A stretch of DNA of 40,712 nt, taken from the IMG/VR virus record IMGVR_UViG_3300027734_000134, positions 1-40,712 of that record. One strand, given 5' to 3'. The translations under genes were made by a program, and so were the position numbers. This DNA is from a virus. Shown in pieces: positions 9,795-17,250 of this stretch (positions within the stretch are counted from its first letter, which is position 1; every line of letters begins with the position of its first letter). The notes below the pieces were generated by a model that did not search any database, was not told where the DNA came from, and saw nothing but the letters and a program-made list of their open reading frames with translations.

Positions 9795-10724
9795 ATGGCA
9801 ACCAAAACATCACTACTAAGTTCGGCACTCGGAGATTACAGAAAGTCTGGTGACGAACTTCTTTTTTTCTGTCCTTTCTGTCAGCATCATAAAAAGAAAC
9901 TATCTGTAAATTTAAAAACAAACAACTATAAATGTTGGGTTTGTGATGAACGTGGACGAAACGTTCGTCGCTTGCTTAAGACTCGTCTATCCTATTCTCA
10001 GCTTTATGAGTGGGATAAAATTAATAATGTTGTTGATCTAACACAACTTGACTCCAACATTTTTGACGAAGAACAGACAGTAGTTGAAGAAATAATTGAG
10101 CTACCACCAGAATTTGTTTCTCTTGCAAATAAAAATGTTCCACTATCTGCACGATTTGCTTTGAAGTATCTTTATGATAGAGGCTTCAACAAAGAAGACG
10201 TTGTAATGTGGAAAGCTGGTTGTTGCTTGACAGGTGAGTACAAAAATAGAATCATCATTCCATCTTTCAATGAAAATGGAGATGTAAACTATTTTATTGC
10301 TCGTTCATATACAAATGACTTTCCAAAGTATATGAATCCAAAAGTGTCTAAAGACATTGTATTTAATGAACTTTATCTTGATTGGAACGAAGACATTACA
10401 ATTGTTGAAGGTGTATTTGATGCGATGAAAGCAGTAAATGCAATTCCTCTATTGGGTTCTACACTAAATCAACAATCAAATCTGTTTAGAAAGATTGTTC
10501 AGTATGATCCAAAAGTCTACATTGCTCTTGACCCAGATGCAGAAAAGAAAGCATCAACACTTATTCAGAACCTCGTTGGTTACGACATTGAGCTTTACAA
10601 AATAGATGTTTCTGGTTATGATGACGTAGGTACAATGCCAAAACACGTTTTCTTAAACAGAAAAGAAAGGGCAGAACCAATCGGAGAAGATTGGGTACTA
10701 GAGCATAGTTTGCTTGCAATCTAA
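9795..10724 (+). CDS. 61: DNA primase, CHC2 zinc finger plus TOPRIM (T4 gp61-like)
   Basis: This 309-aa protein carries an N-terminal zinc-binding site, Cys26-x2-Cys29 and Cys47-x2-Cys50, within FFCPFCQHHK and YKCWVCDERG. A TOPRIM domain follows: IVEGVFDAM with Glu205 and YIALDPDAEKKA with Asp246/Asp248. That is the DnaG-type primase architecture, shorter than T4 gp61 (342 aa). It would make RNA primers for lagging-strand synthesis with the replicative helicase. ATG 9795 is the first possible start after an in-frame stop and has no obvious ribosome-binding site. Its codons look less AT-biased than those of the homing endonuclease gene just downstream. Confidence 0.88.
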   Translation: MATKTSLLSSALGDYRKSGDELLFFCPFCQHHKKKLSVNLKTNNYKCWVCDERGRNVRRLLKTRLSYSQLYEWDKINNVVDLTQLDSNIFDEEQTVVEEIIELPPEFVSLANKNVPLSARFALKYLYDRGFNKEDVVMWKAGCCLTGEYKNRIIIPSFNENGDVNYFIARSYTNDFPKYMNPKVSKDIVFNELYLDWNEDITIVEGVFDAMKAVNAIPLLGSTLNQQSNLFRKIVQYDPKVYIALDPDAEKKASTLIQNLVGYDIELYKIDVSGYDDVGTMPKHVFLNRKERAEPIGEDWVLEHSLLAI

Positions 10725-10736
10725 AAATAAATTAGG

Positions 10737-10784
10737 TCATGACGGAAATTTAATACTACTTATAAAAGGAGGTTTCCGTCATGA
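10737..10784 (+). promoter_or_regulatory. 12-bp inverted repeat enclosing RBS and start codon of the homing endonuclease gene
   Basis: TCATGACGGAAA (10737-10748) is perfectly complementary to TTTCCGTCATGA (10773-10784). The right arm contains the ATG at 10781. The 24-base loop holds AAAAGGAGG (10764-10772), a near-perfect ribosome-binding site, and TTAATACTACTTATA (10750-10764), a promoter-like element seen again at 27560. A read-through transcript from the primase gene could fold and hide the start codon. A transcript starting in or after the loop would lack the left arm and stay translatable. T4 homing endonuclease I-TevI is controlled by a comparable arrangement; function here is inferred. 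Confidence 0.6.
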
Positions 10785-11365
10785 TTGGAATATATAAAAT
10801 AACAAATGTAATTAACAATAAAATTTACATAGGAAGTTCAACAAGGTGTTTGAATGATAGATTTAGTGTCCATAAATCATTGTTAAACAACAATAAGCAT
10901 CCAAATTCTCATTTACAAAATGCTTGGAATGAGTATGGAAAAGAAAACTTTACTTTTGAAGTAATAAAAGAATTAAAAGATAAAAATTTAGTTTTAGAAA
11001 TGGAAGAACAATTTATACAAGAACTTGATACAACAAATAAAGAAAAGGGGTATAATGTATTTTCTAAAACTAATATTAATCCAATGACTAATAAAAAAAC
11101 AAATGGTATGAAAGGGAAAAAACACTCAGATAATTCCAAACAAAAAATAAAAGAAAACCATGCTGATTTTTCTGGTGATAAAAATGGTAGAGCAAAATTA
11201 AATTGGGATATAGTAAGAGAAATTAGAAAATTATATAAGAAAAATACTTATGGATTAAAAAAAATAGCAAATCAATTTAATATTGGAATTACTACAGTTT
11301 CACATATAATAAAAAACGAAACATGGAAAGAAAAAGAGGTATTTAATGAAAATAGCACACATTAG
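10781..11365 (+). CDS. GIY-YIG homing endonuclease, free-standing
   Basis: This 194-aa protein starts with GIYKITN (residues 3-9) and KIYIGSS (14-20), the GIY-YIG nuclease signature. An Arg/His-containing helix (RFSVHKSLL) and ENFTFEVIKEL with the likely catalytic Glu follow. The C-terminal third (GRAKLNWDIVREIRKLY to GITTVSHIIKNETWK) is a helix-turn-helix/NUMOD-type DNA-binding module typical of phage homing endonucleases such as the Seg family. It probably cuts related phage genomes lacking the gene and spreads itself by repair. It lies between primase and the Mre11-Rad50 gene, overlapping the latter by 20 bp, and is more Lys/Asn-rich and AT-biased than the primase gene, which fits recent acquisition. 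Confidence 0.88.
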   Translation: MIGIYKITNVINNKIYIGSSTRCLNDRFSVHKSLLNNNKHPNSHLQNAWNEYGKENFTFEVIKELKDKNLVLEMEEQFIQELDTTNKEKGYNVFSKTNINPMTNKKTNGMKGKKHSDNSKQKIKENHADFSGDKNGRAKLNWDIVREIRKLYKKNTYGLKKIANQFNIGITTVSHIIKNETWKEKEVFNENSTH

Positions 11366-14300
11366 TGATACTCATGTAAAATTAAATAAATTTCATAAAG
11401 AATATAGAGAAGTATTTTCAAAAATTTACTCAATAATAAAAGAGGAAAAAGTAGATTATGTAGTACATACTGGTGATTTGTTTCACAACAAACTGGCTTT
11501 ATCACCAGAGGCCGTCAACCTTGCAGCAGAATTTTTACAAAACTTAGCAAATATAGCCCCAACTTATATAATTGCTGGTAACCACGACGCAAACTTGTCT
11601 AATAGCGATAGAATGGATGCAATCACACCAGTAGTGAACTTATTAAATCATAAACAACTATTTTATTTAAAAAAATCTGGTGAAACAAACCTAAAAAATA
11701 ATTTTGTTCTTAATGTCCTTTCGGTCTTTGACGAGGAAGGTTGGGTAGAACCCTCTAACCCAGATGCTATTAACATTGCTCTTTATCACGGTTCTGTAAA
11801 CGGAGTAAAGACAGATACAGGATTTGTTCTTGAAAAAGCCGATCACGACGTATCAATCTTTGAGGGTCACGATTACGCTTTTCTTGGAGACATTCATAAG
11901 ACTAATCAGACACTTGATAATGAAGGAAGAATCCGATACCCAGGATCTACTCTTCAACAAAATCACGGTGAGACAAATGATAAAGGATTTCTTATTTGGG
12001 ACATTCAAGACAAGCTCTCATTTGATTGCAGACACGTTGTAATCGATAATCCTAATCCGTTTATCACAGTTGAACTTGAAGAGAACGGAGAGCTTCCCAG
12101 CAACGTTTCAATACCTCCTAATGCAAGACTTCGATTGCTTTCTAGAACCAATCTTCCAGCAGAGATTATGAAGAATGTTGGTGACATAATCAAAGAAAAA
12201 TGGAAGCCAGAAAGTGTTTCTTTTTTATCCAAGAACGTCGCCAGATCAAAAGAATTAAAGGAAAGTGTAGATGGTATTGAAAAAGAAGATTTGCGTAATG
12301 TAAAAGTTCAAGAACAATTAATTGAAGAGTTTCTTATAAACTACAAAGTACCATCAGAAGTATTAGAGAAAGTATTTGAAATTAATAAAAAGTTTAATAC
12401 AGAAGTTGAATCAAAAGAAGAAGTTGCACGAAACATTAATTGGAAAGTTGAATCTCTAGAATGGGATAATCTTTTTAATTATGGTGGTGGCAACAAGATT
12501 AATTTTAAGAATCTGCAAGGTATTGTCGGAATCTTTGGTAAGAATTATTCTGGCAAGTCTTCAGTAATTGACAGTATCCTTTACGCTCTTTTTAATACAA
12601 CTTCCAAGAACGAAAAGAAATCATCAAACGTAATTAATACAGCAAAGAAAAATGCTGTTGTAAATTTAAAATTGTCAGTAGACGATAGTGAATACGTAGT
12701 TGCTCGTACTTGCGAAAAGACAATTAAGAAAGATGGAACAGAAGAAGCTAAGACAGTTCTAAATTTTATTGGTGACGGTGTTTCACTTAACGGAGACTCC
12801 AGAGTACAAACAGATGCAAACATTAAGAAAATGTTTGGAACTATTGATGATTTTATGCTTACATCAATGTCTTCTCAGCTCGACTCACTTTCATTTATTC
12901 GTGAAGGCTCAACGAAGCGCAAAGAGATTCTTGGTAGATTCCTCGACTTGGAAATCTTTGATGCTAAGAATAAATTAGCTAAAGAAGAATCAGCAAGCAT
13001 CAAAGCACTTATCAAGAAACTTGAAGCAACAGATTACGATACTCAAATCTTAAAAGCACAAGATGAAATTGACACAATCAACAACAATACTGAAAGATTA
13101 AAGAATAATGTAAAAGTATCTAATGAAACTCTTGCTAACTTAAAAAGTGAAATTGATTCATTAGATGGGCAACTTAAAAACATAAATGTAGAGTCAATTG
13201 ACATTTCTAAAACAATTGAGAGAAAAGATTATCTTGAAGCCACGCTAAAGAAGGCTGTTAAAGCAAAAGCAGATAAGACAGCAGAAATAGCAAATAGCAA
13301 TACTGATTTAGAAAAGATTATAGAATTTCTCAAAGAGTATGACATTGAAAGTCTAAAGAAAACAAAACAAGGGATTGTTGATTACCAAACAAAACTTTCT
13401 GCAATTACTCAAGATGTTGGATTAAATAACAAAGAAACAAAACATCTAAAAGATAAAATTAAATTGCTTGAAGAAGTTCCTTGTGGTACTCAATTCACAA
13501 CTTGTAAGTTTATTAAAGATGCGATTGCTGCTTCTAACAAAATTGAAAGTCAAGAAGAGAAAACAAATAAGTTAGTTCAAAAACAAAATGAACTTGGTAA
13601 TGTTCTACAGTCTCTAAACCCAGAGACTGTAGAAAGTCAAATTGCTAAGCATCAGCAACTAATAATTAAACAAGCTAATCTTGAGAAACAAATTCTTGAA
13701 TTAAAAGTAGATGTTGAAAAGTTTAATACAATTATTTCTAACATCAACAAGGAAATGAATACTGTTAATGACAAGATTGAACAGTATAAGAAAAACGAAG
13801 AACTATTCAAACAAGTGCAATCACTAACAGAAGATAAATTTGCTAAGCAATCACAATTAAGCAAGTTGGAGAAAGAAGCAAAAGCTGCAAATGATGAACT
13901 ACTATCATCACACATTAGGTTTGGTTCATTGAGTGAAAAGATTCTAGGACTCAAATCCTCTAAAGAAGAATTAGAAAATTATAGAAATGAATTTGCTGCT
14001 TATGATTATTTTATGAAAGCAACAAGTTCAAATGGAATTTCCTATGAGATTATTAAAAAGAAACTTCCAGTAATTAACGAAGAGATTTCAACAATTCTTT
14101 CTAATATTGTAGACTTTCAAGTTTACTTTGAGGATGATGGTTCTAAACTAAACATTATGATTGAGCATCAAAACTCAGAACCAAGACCAATCGAAATGGG
14201 TTCTGGTGCAGAGAAATCAATTGCTGCTATGGCTATTAGACTTTCTATGCTTCAAGTATCCAATCTTCCTAAGTCAAATCTATTCATACTTGATGAGCCA

Positions 14301-14471
14301 GGAACTGCTCTTGATAATGAAAATATGGAAGGATTTATTAGAATACTAGATATGATTAAAAATTATTACGATACTGTTCTTCTTATCTCACACATGGATG
14401 CTTTGAAAGATGTTGCAGATCAAATTATTACAATTGATAATATTGATGGATTTGCAAAGATTACTATTTAG
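11346..14471 (+). CDS. fused SbcD-SbcC (Mre11-Rad50; T4 gp47-gp46) in one polypeptide
   Basis: This 1041-aa protein joins two normally separate subunits. Residues 1 to ~345 are a Mre11/SbcD nuclease: ISDTHVK, HTGDLFHN, AGNHDAN, and YHGSVNG plus FLGDIHK later. Residues ~365-1041 are a Rad50/SbcC ATPase: Walker A GKNYSGKSS (399-406, Lys404), a long coiled coil, an apical Cys713/Cys720 pair, the signature MGSGAEKS (951-958), Walker B LFILDEPG (Asp983, Glu984) and a switch His in LLISHMD. In T4 these are gp47 (about 339 aa) and gp46 (about 560 aa), which resect DNA ends for recombination-dependent replication. ATG 11346 has AGAGGT upstream inside the endonuclease gene. The frame is continuous across the junction, so this is a true fusion in this sequence. 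Confidence 0.92.
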   Translation: MKIAHISDTHVKLNKFHKEYREVFSKIYSIIKEEKVDYVVHTGDLFHNKLALSPEAVNLAAEFLQNLANIAPTYIIAGNHDANLSNSDRMDAITPVVNLLNHKQLFYLKKSGETNLKNNFVLNVLSVFDEEGWVEPSNPDAINIALYHGSVNGVKTDTGFVLEKADHDVSIFEGHDYAFLGDIHKTNQTLDNEGRIRYPGSTLQQNHGETNDKGFLIWDIQDKLSFDCRHVVIDNPNPFITVELEENGELPSNVSIPPNARLRLLSRTNLPAEIMKNVGDIIKEKWKPESVSFLSKNVARSKELKESVDGIEKEDLRNVKVQEQLIEEFLINYKVPSEVLEKVFEINKKFNTEVESKEEVARNINWKVESLEWDNLFNYGGGNKINFKNLQGIVGIFGKNYSGKSSVIDSILYALFNTTSKNEKKSSNVINTAKKNAVVNLKLSVDDSEYVVARTCEKTIKKDGTEEAKTVLNFIGDGVSLNGDSRVQTDANIKKMFGTIDDFMLTSMSSQLDSLSFIREGSTKRKEILGRFLDLEIFDAKNKLAKEESASIKALIKKLEATDYDTQILKAQDEIDTINNNTERLKNNVKVSNETLANLKSEIDSLDGQLKNINVESIDISKTIERKDYLEATLKKAVKAKADKTAEIANSNTDLEKIIEFLKEYDIESLKKTKQGIVDYQTKLSAITQDVGLNNKETKHLKDKIKLLEEVPCGTQFTTCKFIKDAIAASNKIESQEEKTNKLVQKQNELGNVLQSLNPETVESQIAKHQQLIIKQANLEKQILELKVDVEKFNTIISNINKEMNTVNDKIEQYKKNEELFKQVQSLTEDKFAKQSQLSKLEKEAKAANDELLSSHIRFGSLSEKILGLKSSKEELENYRNEFAAYDYFMKATSSNGISYEIIKKKLPVINEEISTILSNIVDFQVYFEDDGSKLNIMIEHQNSEPRPIEMGSGAEKSIAAMAIRLSMLQVSNLPKSNLFILDEPGTALDNENMEGFIRILDMIKNYYDTVLLISHMDALKDVADQIITIDNIDGFAKITI

Positions 14472-14474
14472 TAT

Positions 14475-14843
14475 ATGGCTTTTATATTACAACATTGGAA
14501 ATTAATAGCAGGTATAACATACACAATTGCTATACCTGTTTATTTTAGTATTAAATCTGATAATGCAGTTAAAAATATGGAATCTGCTTTAGATACTTCA
14601 CAACAGTCTAATCAAAAACAAATAAAAGTTTTACAAGATGCTGTAAAAGATCAAAGAGAAGCATATGATAAAATGTTTAAAGATTATCAAGATAAAGTTA
14701 AAAAACTTGAAGAAGACTACCAAAAAGATTTAAAACAAGTTAAAGACAAACAAGTAAAACAACAAAAAGATTTGCAAGAAAGATTTGCTGATCCAAAAGT
14801 TGTTGATAAAGAATTAGAAGAAAGGTTTGGACTTAAAAAATGA
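14475..14843 (+). CDS. small membrane protein with coiled coil, inner-membrane spanin-like
   Basis: This 122-aa protein has a short cytoplasmic start, one hydrophobic segment (residues ~8-26, LIAGITYTIAIPVYF) and then a highly charged Lys/Glu/Gln-rich coiled coil (residues ~40-115). That is the topology of a phage i-spanin (Rz-like), which sits in the inner membrane and spans the periplasm to fuse membranes at lysis. Its stop overlaps the start of the next gene by 4 bp, and that gene encodes a secreted/membrane protein, so the two probably act as a pair. A virion or replication-anchoring role is possible. No lysozyme or holin is recognisable nearby. Confidence 0.5.
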   Translation: MAFILQHWKLIAGITYTIAIPVYFSIKSDNAVKNMESALDTSQQSNQKQIKVLQDAVKDQREAYDKMFKDYQDKVKKLEEDYQKDLKQVKDKQVKQQKDLQERFADPKVVDKELEERFGLKK

Positions 14844-15256
14844 TTACACTATTACTATTAACAAAATTAGCATTTGCACAAGACTATGCACCAATTAAAA
14901 AAGGCGAAGTAGCACCATTATCTGGTACTATTCTCGCTCCTTCTGGTATGGCAACTATTATTGCTAAATGTGATGCAGATACTGCTGAAGCAAAATTAAA
15001 AGGTAAATATGAGTTGGATAAGTTACAAACTGAATGTGACTTAAATGAAGAAAAATTACAATATGATTTAGATTTACAAATTAAAACTAGTGAAGAAATA
15101 GTTGTAATAAAAGATAAAGAATTAGAAAAAGCATACGAAATAATAAAATCAACAAACAAAAATAATACATCACTTTGGATTGGTGTAGGGTTTGCTGCTG
15201 GTATTGCTACATCTTTTGGCTCTATTTATGCTTATGAAACCTTGACAAATAATTAA
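14840..15256 (+). CDS. secreted protein with coiled coil and C-terminal membrane anchor, possible spanin partner
   Basis: This 138-aa protein starts with a short signal-like sequence (LLLLTKLAFAQ, likely cleaved after AFA at residue ~13). A charged, mostly helical region (residues ~45-110) follows, and then a C-terminal hydrophobic segment (SLWIGVGFAAGIATSFGSIYAY, about 22 residues). There is no lipobox Cys at the cleavage site, so it is not a standard o-spanin lipoprotein; Cys residues occur further in. The order (exported N-terminus, coiled coil, C-terminal anchor) resembles a unimolecular spanin without the lipid. It overlaps the preceding gene by 4 bp and ends before a 32-bp gap. Confidence 0.5.
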   Translation: MITLLLLTKLAFAQDYAPIKKGEVAPLSGTILAPSGMATIIAKCDADTAEAKLKGKYELDKLQTECDLNEEKLQYDLDLQIKTSEEIVVIKDKELEKAYEIIKSTNKNNTSLWIGVGFAAGIATSFGSIYAYETLTNN

Positions 15257-15288
15257 AATAATAATAAACTAAATTCAAGGAAAATTTT

Positions 15289-15996
15289 ATGTCATATTTA
15301 AATACACCAATTCCAGTAGTTGAAGCTTTTGTAAGAGGAAATTTCTTAAGAAACAATGAAGATTCACATGATAAAAAGTTTTCTTGTTATATTTTTGGTA
15401 TGTGTTCAATACCATCACAAGCTCCTTTATTCCACTTTATAATGGAAGATGGAGGTTTGTGGTGGAGAATGCCTATACATGCATTCTGTTGGAAAGAAAA
15501 TGCACCACAACAAGAATTGGATGAATTAGTTTTATGGGATTCTTTTTCTTATCATGTTGGTGTTACTTCTTATCCAATTTTAAAAAATAAAGTAGTAAAA
15601 TTTATTTCAAGAAGAAGGGAAAAATATCAAGGTAAGTATCTTTTTACTTTGGATTGGGCAAGCTCATCAGATGCGTCAGAGACGGATTTTGGATTAAGTG
15701 AATTTCCATCACAACATAAATGTGGTCATTTTATTGCAATGGATAATGGAAATTTTGCAATACAACCAAACAATCGTTTAACTGTTCATGATCCTTCTTT
15801 TACAGTTAAAGAAAATTTAGTAATAAATAGAAAATATAATACTACACTATGGACAGCAGAAAGAAACGCTAGGTGGGTTACCCCAGATACTGACATAATG
15901 AATTATGACCATACAGATTTAAACAATGGTGAATCTAATAAAAAAAGATCTGACACATATAATCAATTAGATAATGAAACTATTAATAAATCATAA
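15289..15996 (+). CDS. conserved phage protein of unknown function
   Basis: This 235-aa protein starts at ATG 15289 behind AAGGA. It is rich in aromatic residues (several Trp, Phe, His), including GGLWWRMPIHAFCW, FISRRREKYQGKYLFTLDWA and HKCGHFIAMDNGNFAIQPNNR. No signal peptide or membrane segment is seen. The strong aromatic and polar conservation suggests a folded enzyme-like or binding protein, but I cannot assign a family. Its stop overlaps the start of the next gene by 23 bp. A weak CTATTTAT element lies inside the preceding gene at 15222-15229 and might serve it. Confidence 0.6.
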   Translation: MSYLNTPIPVVEAFVRGNFLRNNEDSHDKKFSCYIFGMCSIPSQAPLFHFIMEDGGLWWRMPIHAFCWKENAPQQELDELVLWDSFSYHVGVTSYPILKNKVVKFISRRREKYQGKYLFTLDWASSSDASETDFGLSEFPSQHKCGHFIAMDNGNFAIQPNNRLTVHDPSFTVKENLVINRKYNTTLWTAERNARWVTPDTDIMNYDHTDLNNGESNKKRSDTYNQLDNETINKS

Positions 15997-16516
15997 AAAT
16001 ACTATTTTTGATGGTGAAAAGCCTTTACTCCATTTAGAAGCAATTAGAGAAAATGAATCTTGTAAATTTATGTTTGAAAATGGTTGGGTTCCTTTTAATA
16101 ATCTTTGGTATCAAACTTGTTCGTCAAGATTAGAATTAAAACAAATTTCTAATTCAAGAAAAAAACAAGTTGATAAAATTAATATATCTTATAAAACTAA
16201 TAACGATAAAATTTTAATTCCAAAAAATATTGAAGATTATAAAAGTAATAATTACTTAGATTTTTTCTTTGATGATATATTTTGGGGTAGAGTTAATTTT
16301 TATGAAGATCAAATCTTTTATTCTGTTATGAATAGCGTACATCATAAAAAATCTTATGGTACTTTATCTTTTTATTATTTAATTGATAAATATAAAAATA
16401 ATTATAAATATTTATATATAGCAGATTTTTTTGAACAATTTAAATATAAAGCAAACCTTCCAAATTTTGAATTTTGGAATGGAATTAGTTGGGAAAAACA
16501 TGAAAGATCCGAATGA
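15974..16516 (+). CDS. ATE/Bpt-like aminoacyl-tRNA-protein transferase homologue
   Basis: This 180-aa protein matches the layout of bacterial Bpt/eukaryotic ATE1 transferases, which add Leu or Arg from tRNA to protein N-termini and mark them for degradation. Residues 36-68 (NGWVPFNNLWYQTC, then ISNSRKK) follow the family pattern of a GW/GF motif, Tyr, Cys and a Ser-Arg-basic motif. Residues 127-176 (SYGTLSFYYLID, KYLYIADFF, FKYKANLPNFEFWNG) follow the GNAT-fold C-domain pattern SLGT, YLGY, YK and a terminal W. It is shorter than bacterial Bpt (about 235 aa), and only one of the usual N-domain Cys is obvious (Cys49). It overlaps both neighbours. The substrate is unknown and the call rests on pattern reading. 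Confidence 0.6.
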   Translation: MKLLINHKNTIFDGEKPLLHLEAIRENESCKFMFENGWVPFNNLWYQTCSSRLELKQISNSRKKQVDKINISYKTNNDKILIPKNIEDYKSNNYLDFFFDDIFWGRVNFYEDQIFYSVMNSVHHKKSYGTLSFYYLIDKYKNNYKYLYIADFFEQFKYKANLPNFEFWNGISWEKHERSE

Positions 16517-16880
16517 AATTGTAAAAATTGAAAAAGCCATAGCACAAAAATATGGCGAAGATACAATTGCAAATCCAAAACACTACTGGAATGAAGATAA
16601 AGAAAAAGAATATTTAAATCAATTAAAAGAAGTTGCCAAAAAAGAACAACAAAAAGATCAAAAGATTGATGTTGGAGGTCTTTTTATTTCTAAAAAACTA
16701 CTTAATAAAGACAGCAAAAGAAGTTGTCCAGTTTGTCACATTTATTCTTTTGATCTCAATGATGATTTGTATATGAATCGATTTGAATGTTGCAAAAAAT
16801 GTTACATTCAATGGGTTGAGGGAAGAGAAGAAAGATGGAAAACAGGATGGAGGCCAAATGAAAATAACAGTAAGTCGTGA
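16500..16880 (+). CDS. zinc-ribbon protein, conserved phage unknown
   Basis: Starting at ATG 16500, this gives 126 aa and a 17-bp overlap with the ATE-like gene; an open frame reaches further upstream, but only inside that gene. The N-terminal half is charged and helical (KIEKAIAQKYGE, then a Lys/Glu/Gln stretch). Residues ~78-105 hold CPVC and, 21-22 residues on, CCKKC, a four-Cys zinc-binding site. The C-terminus reads WVEGREERWKTGWRPN. A nucleic-acid or protein-binding zinc ribbon is likely. It overlaps the next gene by 23 bp. I recognise the general sequence as recurring in aquatic phages but know no function. Confidence 0.65.
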   Translation: MKDPNEIVKIEKAIAQKYGEDTIANPKHYWNEDKEKEYLNQLKEVAKKEQQKDQKIDVGGLFISKKLLNKDSKRSCPVCHIYSFDLNDDLYMNRFECCKKCYIQWVEGREERWKTGWRPNENNSKS

Positions 16881-17250
16881 AGAACTTAAACAAATAATTA
16901 AAGAAGAATGGGAACGTGAAATGCTTCTAGAGATGCATGGATCAGAAATGGCACATTCTGTTTTAGGTTCAGATGAAGCAGAAGACTTTGGTTTTGATAA
17001 TCCACCATCAGATATGCCACAAGGCTATGATGAAACCGTTGAAGGTCAAGATCAAGAATTAGATTATGAAGGTTATATGTCAAAAAGTCAACTTTATAAA
17101 ATTGGCGAAGCAGCTTTAAAACTTCATGATATGATCCAAGATGGTGATAATCTCCCAGAGTGGATGCAATCTAAAATAGCACAAGCTGAGCAAATGATTC
17201 AATCCGCATACAATGCATTTAAATACGATAAAGTAAGAGGGACTGTATAA
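16858..17250 (+). CDS. small acidic protein with candidate capsid-targeting leader
   Basis: ATG 16858 gives 130 aa; the frame extends upstream only as a shadow of the zinc-ribbon gene. The N-terminus MKITVSREELKQIIKEEWE resembles those of two other small proteins here (23824 and 24737), and it contains IKE and LLE sites of the (Leu/Ile)-x-Glu type cut by T4 gp21 protease. The middle is very acidic. The C-terminal ~55 residues (KIGEAALKLHDMI, LPEWMQSKIAQAEQMI) form a helical module. An internal head or scaffold-associated protein is a reasonable inference given the packaging genes downstream. Its stop overlaps the next ATG by one base. Confidence 0.6.
   Translation: MKITVSREELKQIIKEEWEREMLLEMHGSEMAHSVLGSDEAEDFGFDNPPSDMPQGYDETVEGQDQELDYEGYMSKSQLYKIGEAALKLHDMIQDGDNLPEWMQSKIAQAEQMIQSAYNAFKYDKVRGTV

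Noticed and set aside
15222-15229. CTATTTAT inside the coding region before 15289
   Set aside because: It codes for Ser-Ile-Tyr in a clear gene and may be chance; not listed as a promoter.
16431-16499. Longer start for the zinc-ribbon gene
   Set aside because: The extra part only translates the ATE-like gene in another frame; ATG 16500 gives a normal short overlap.
16783-16857. Longer start for the 130-aa leader-bearing protein
   Set aside because: ATG 16858 restores the leader pattern shared with two other proteins.
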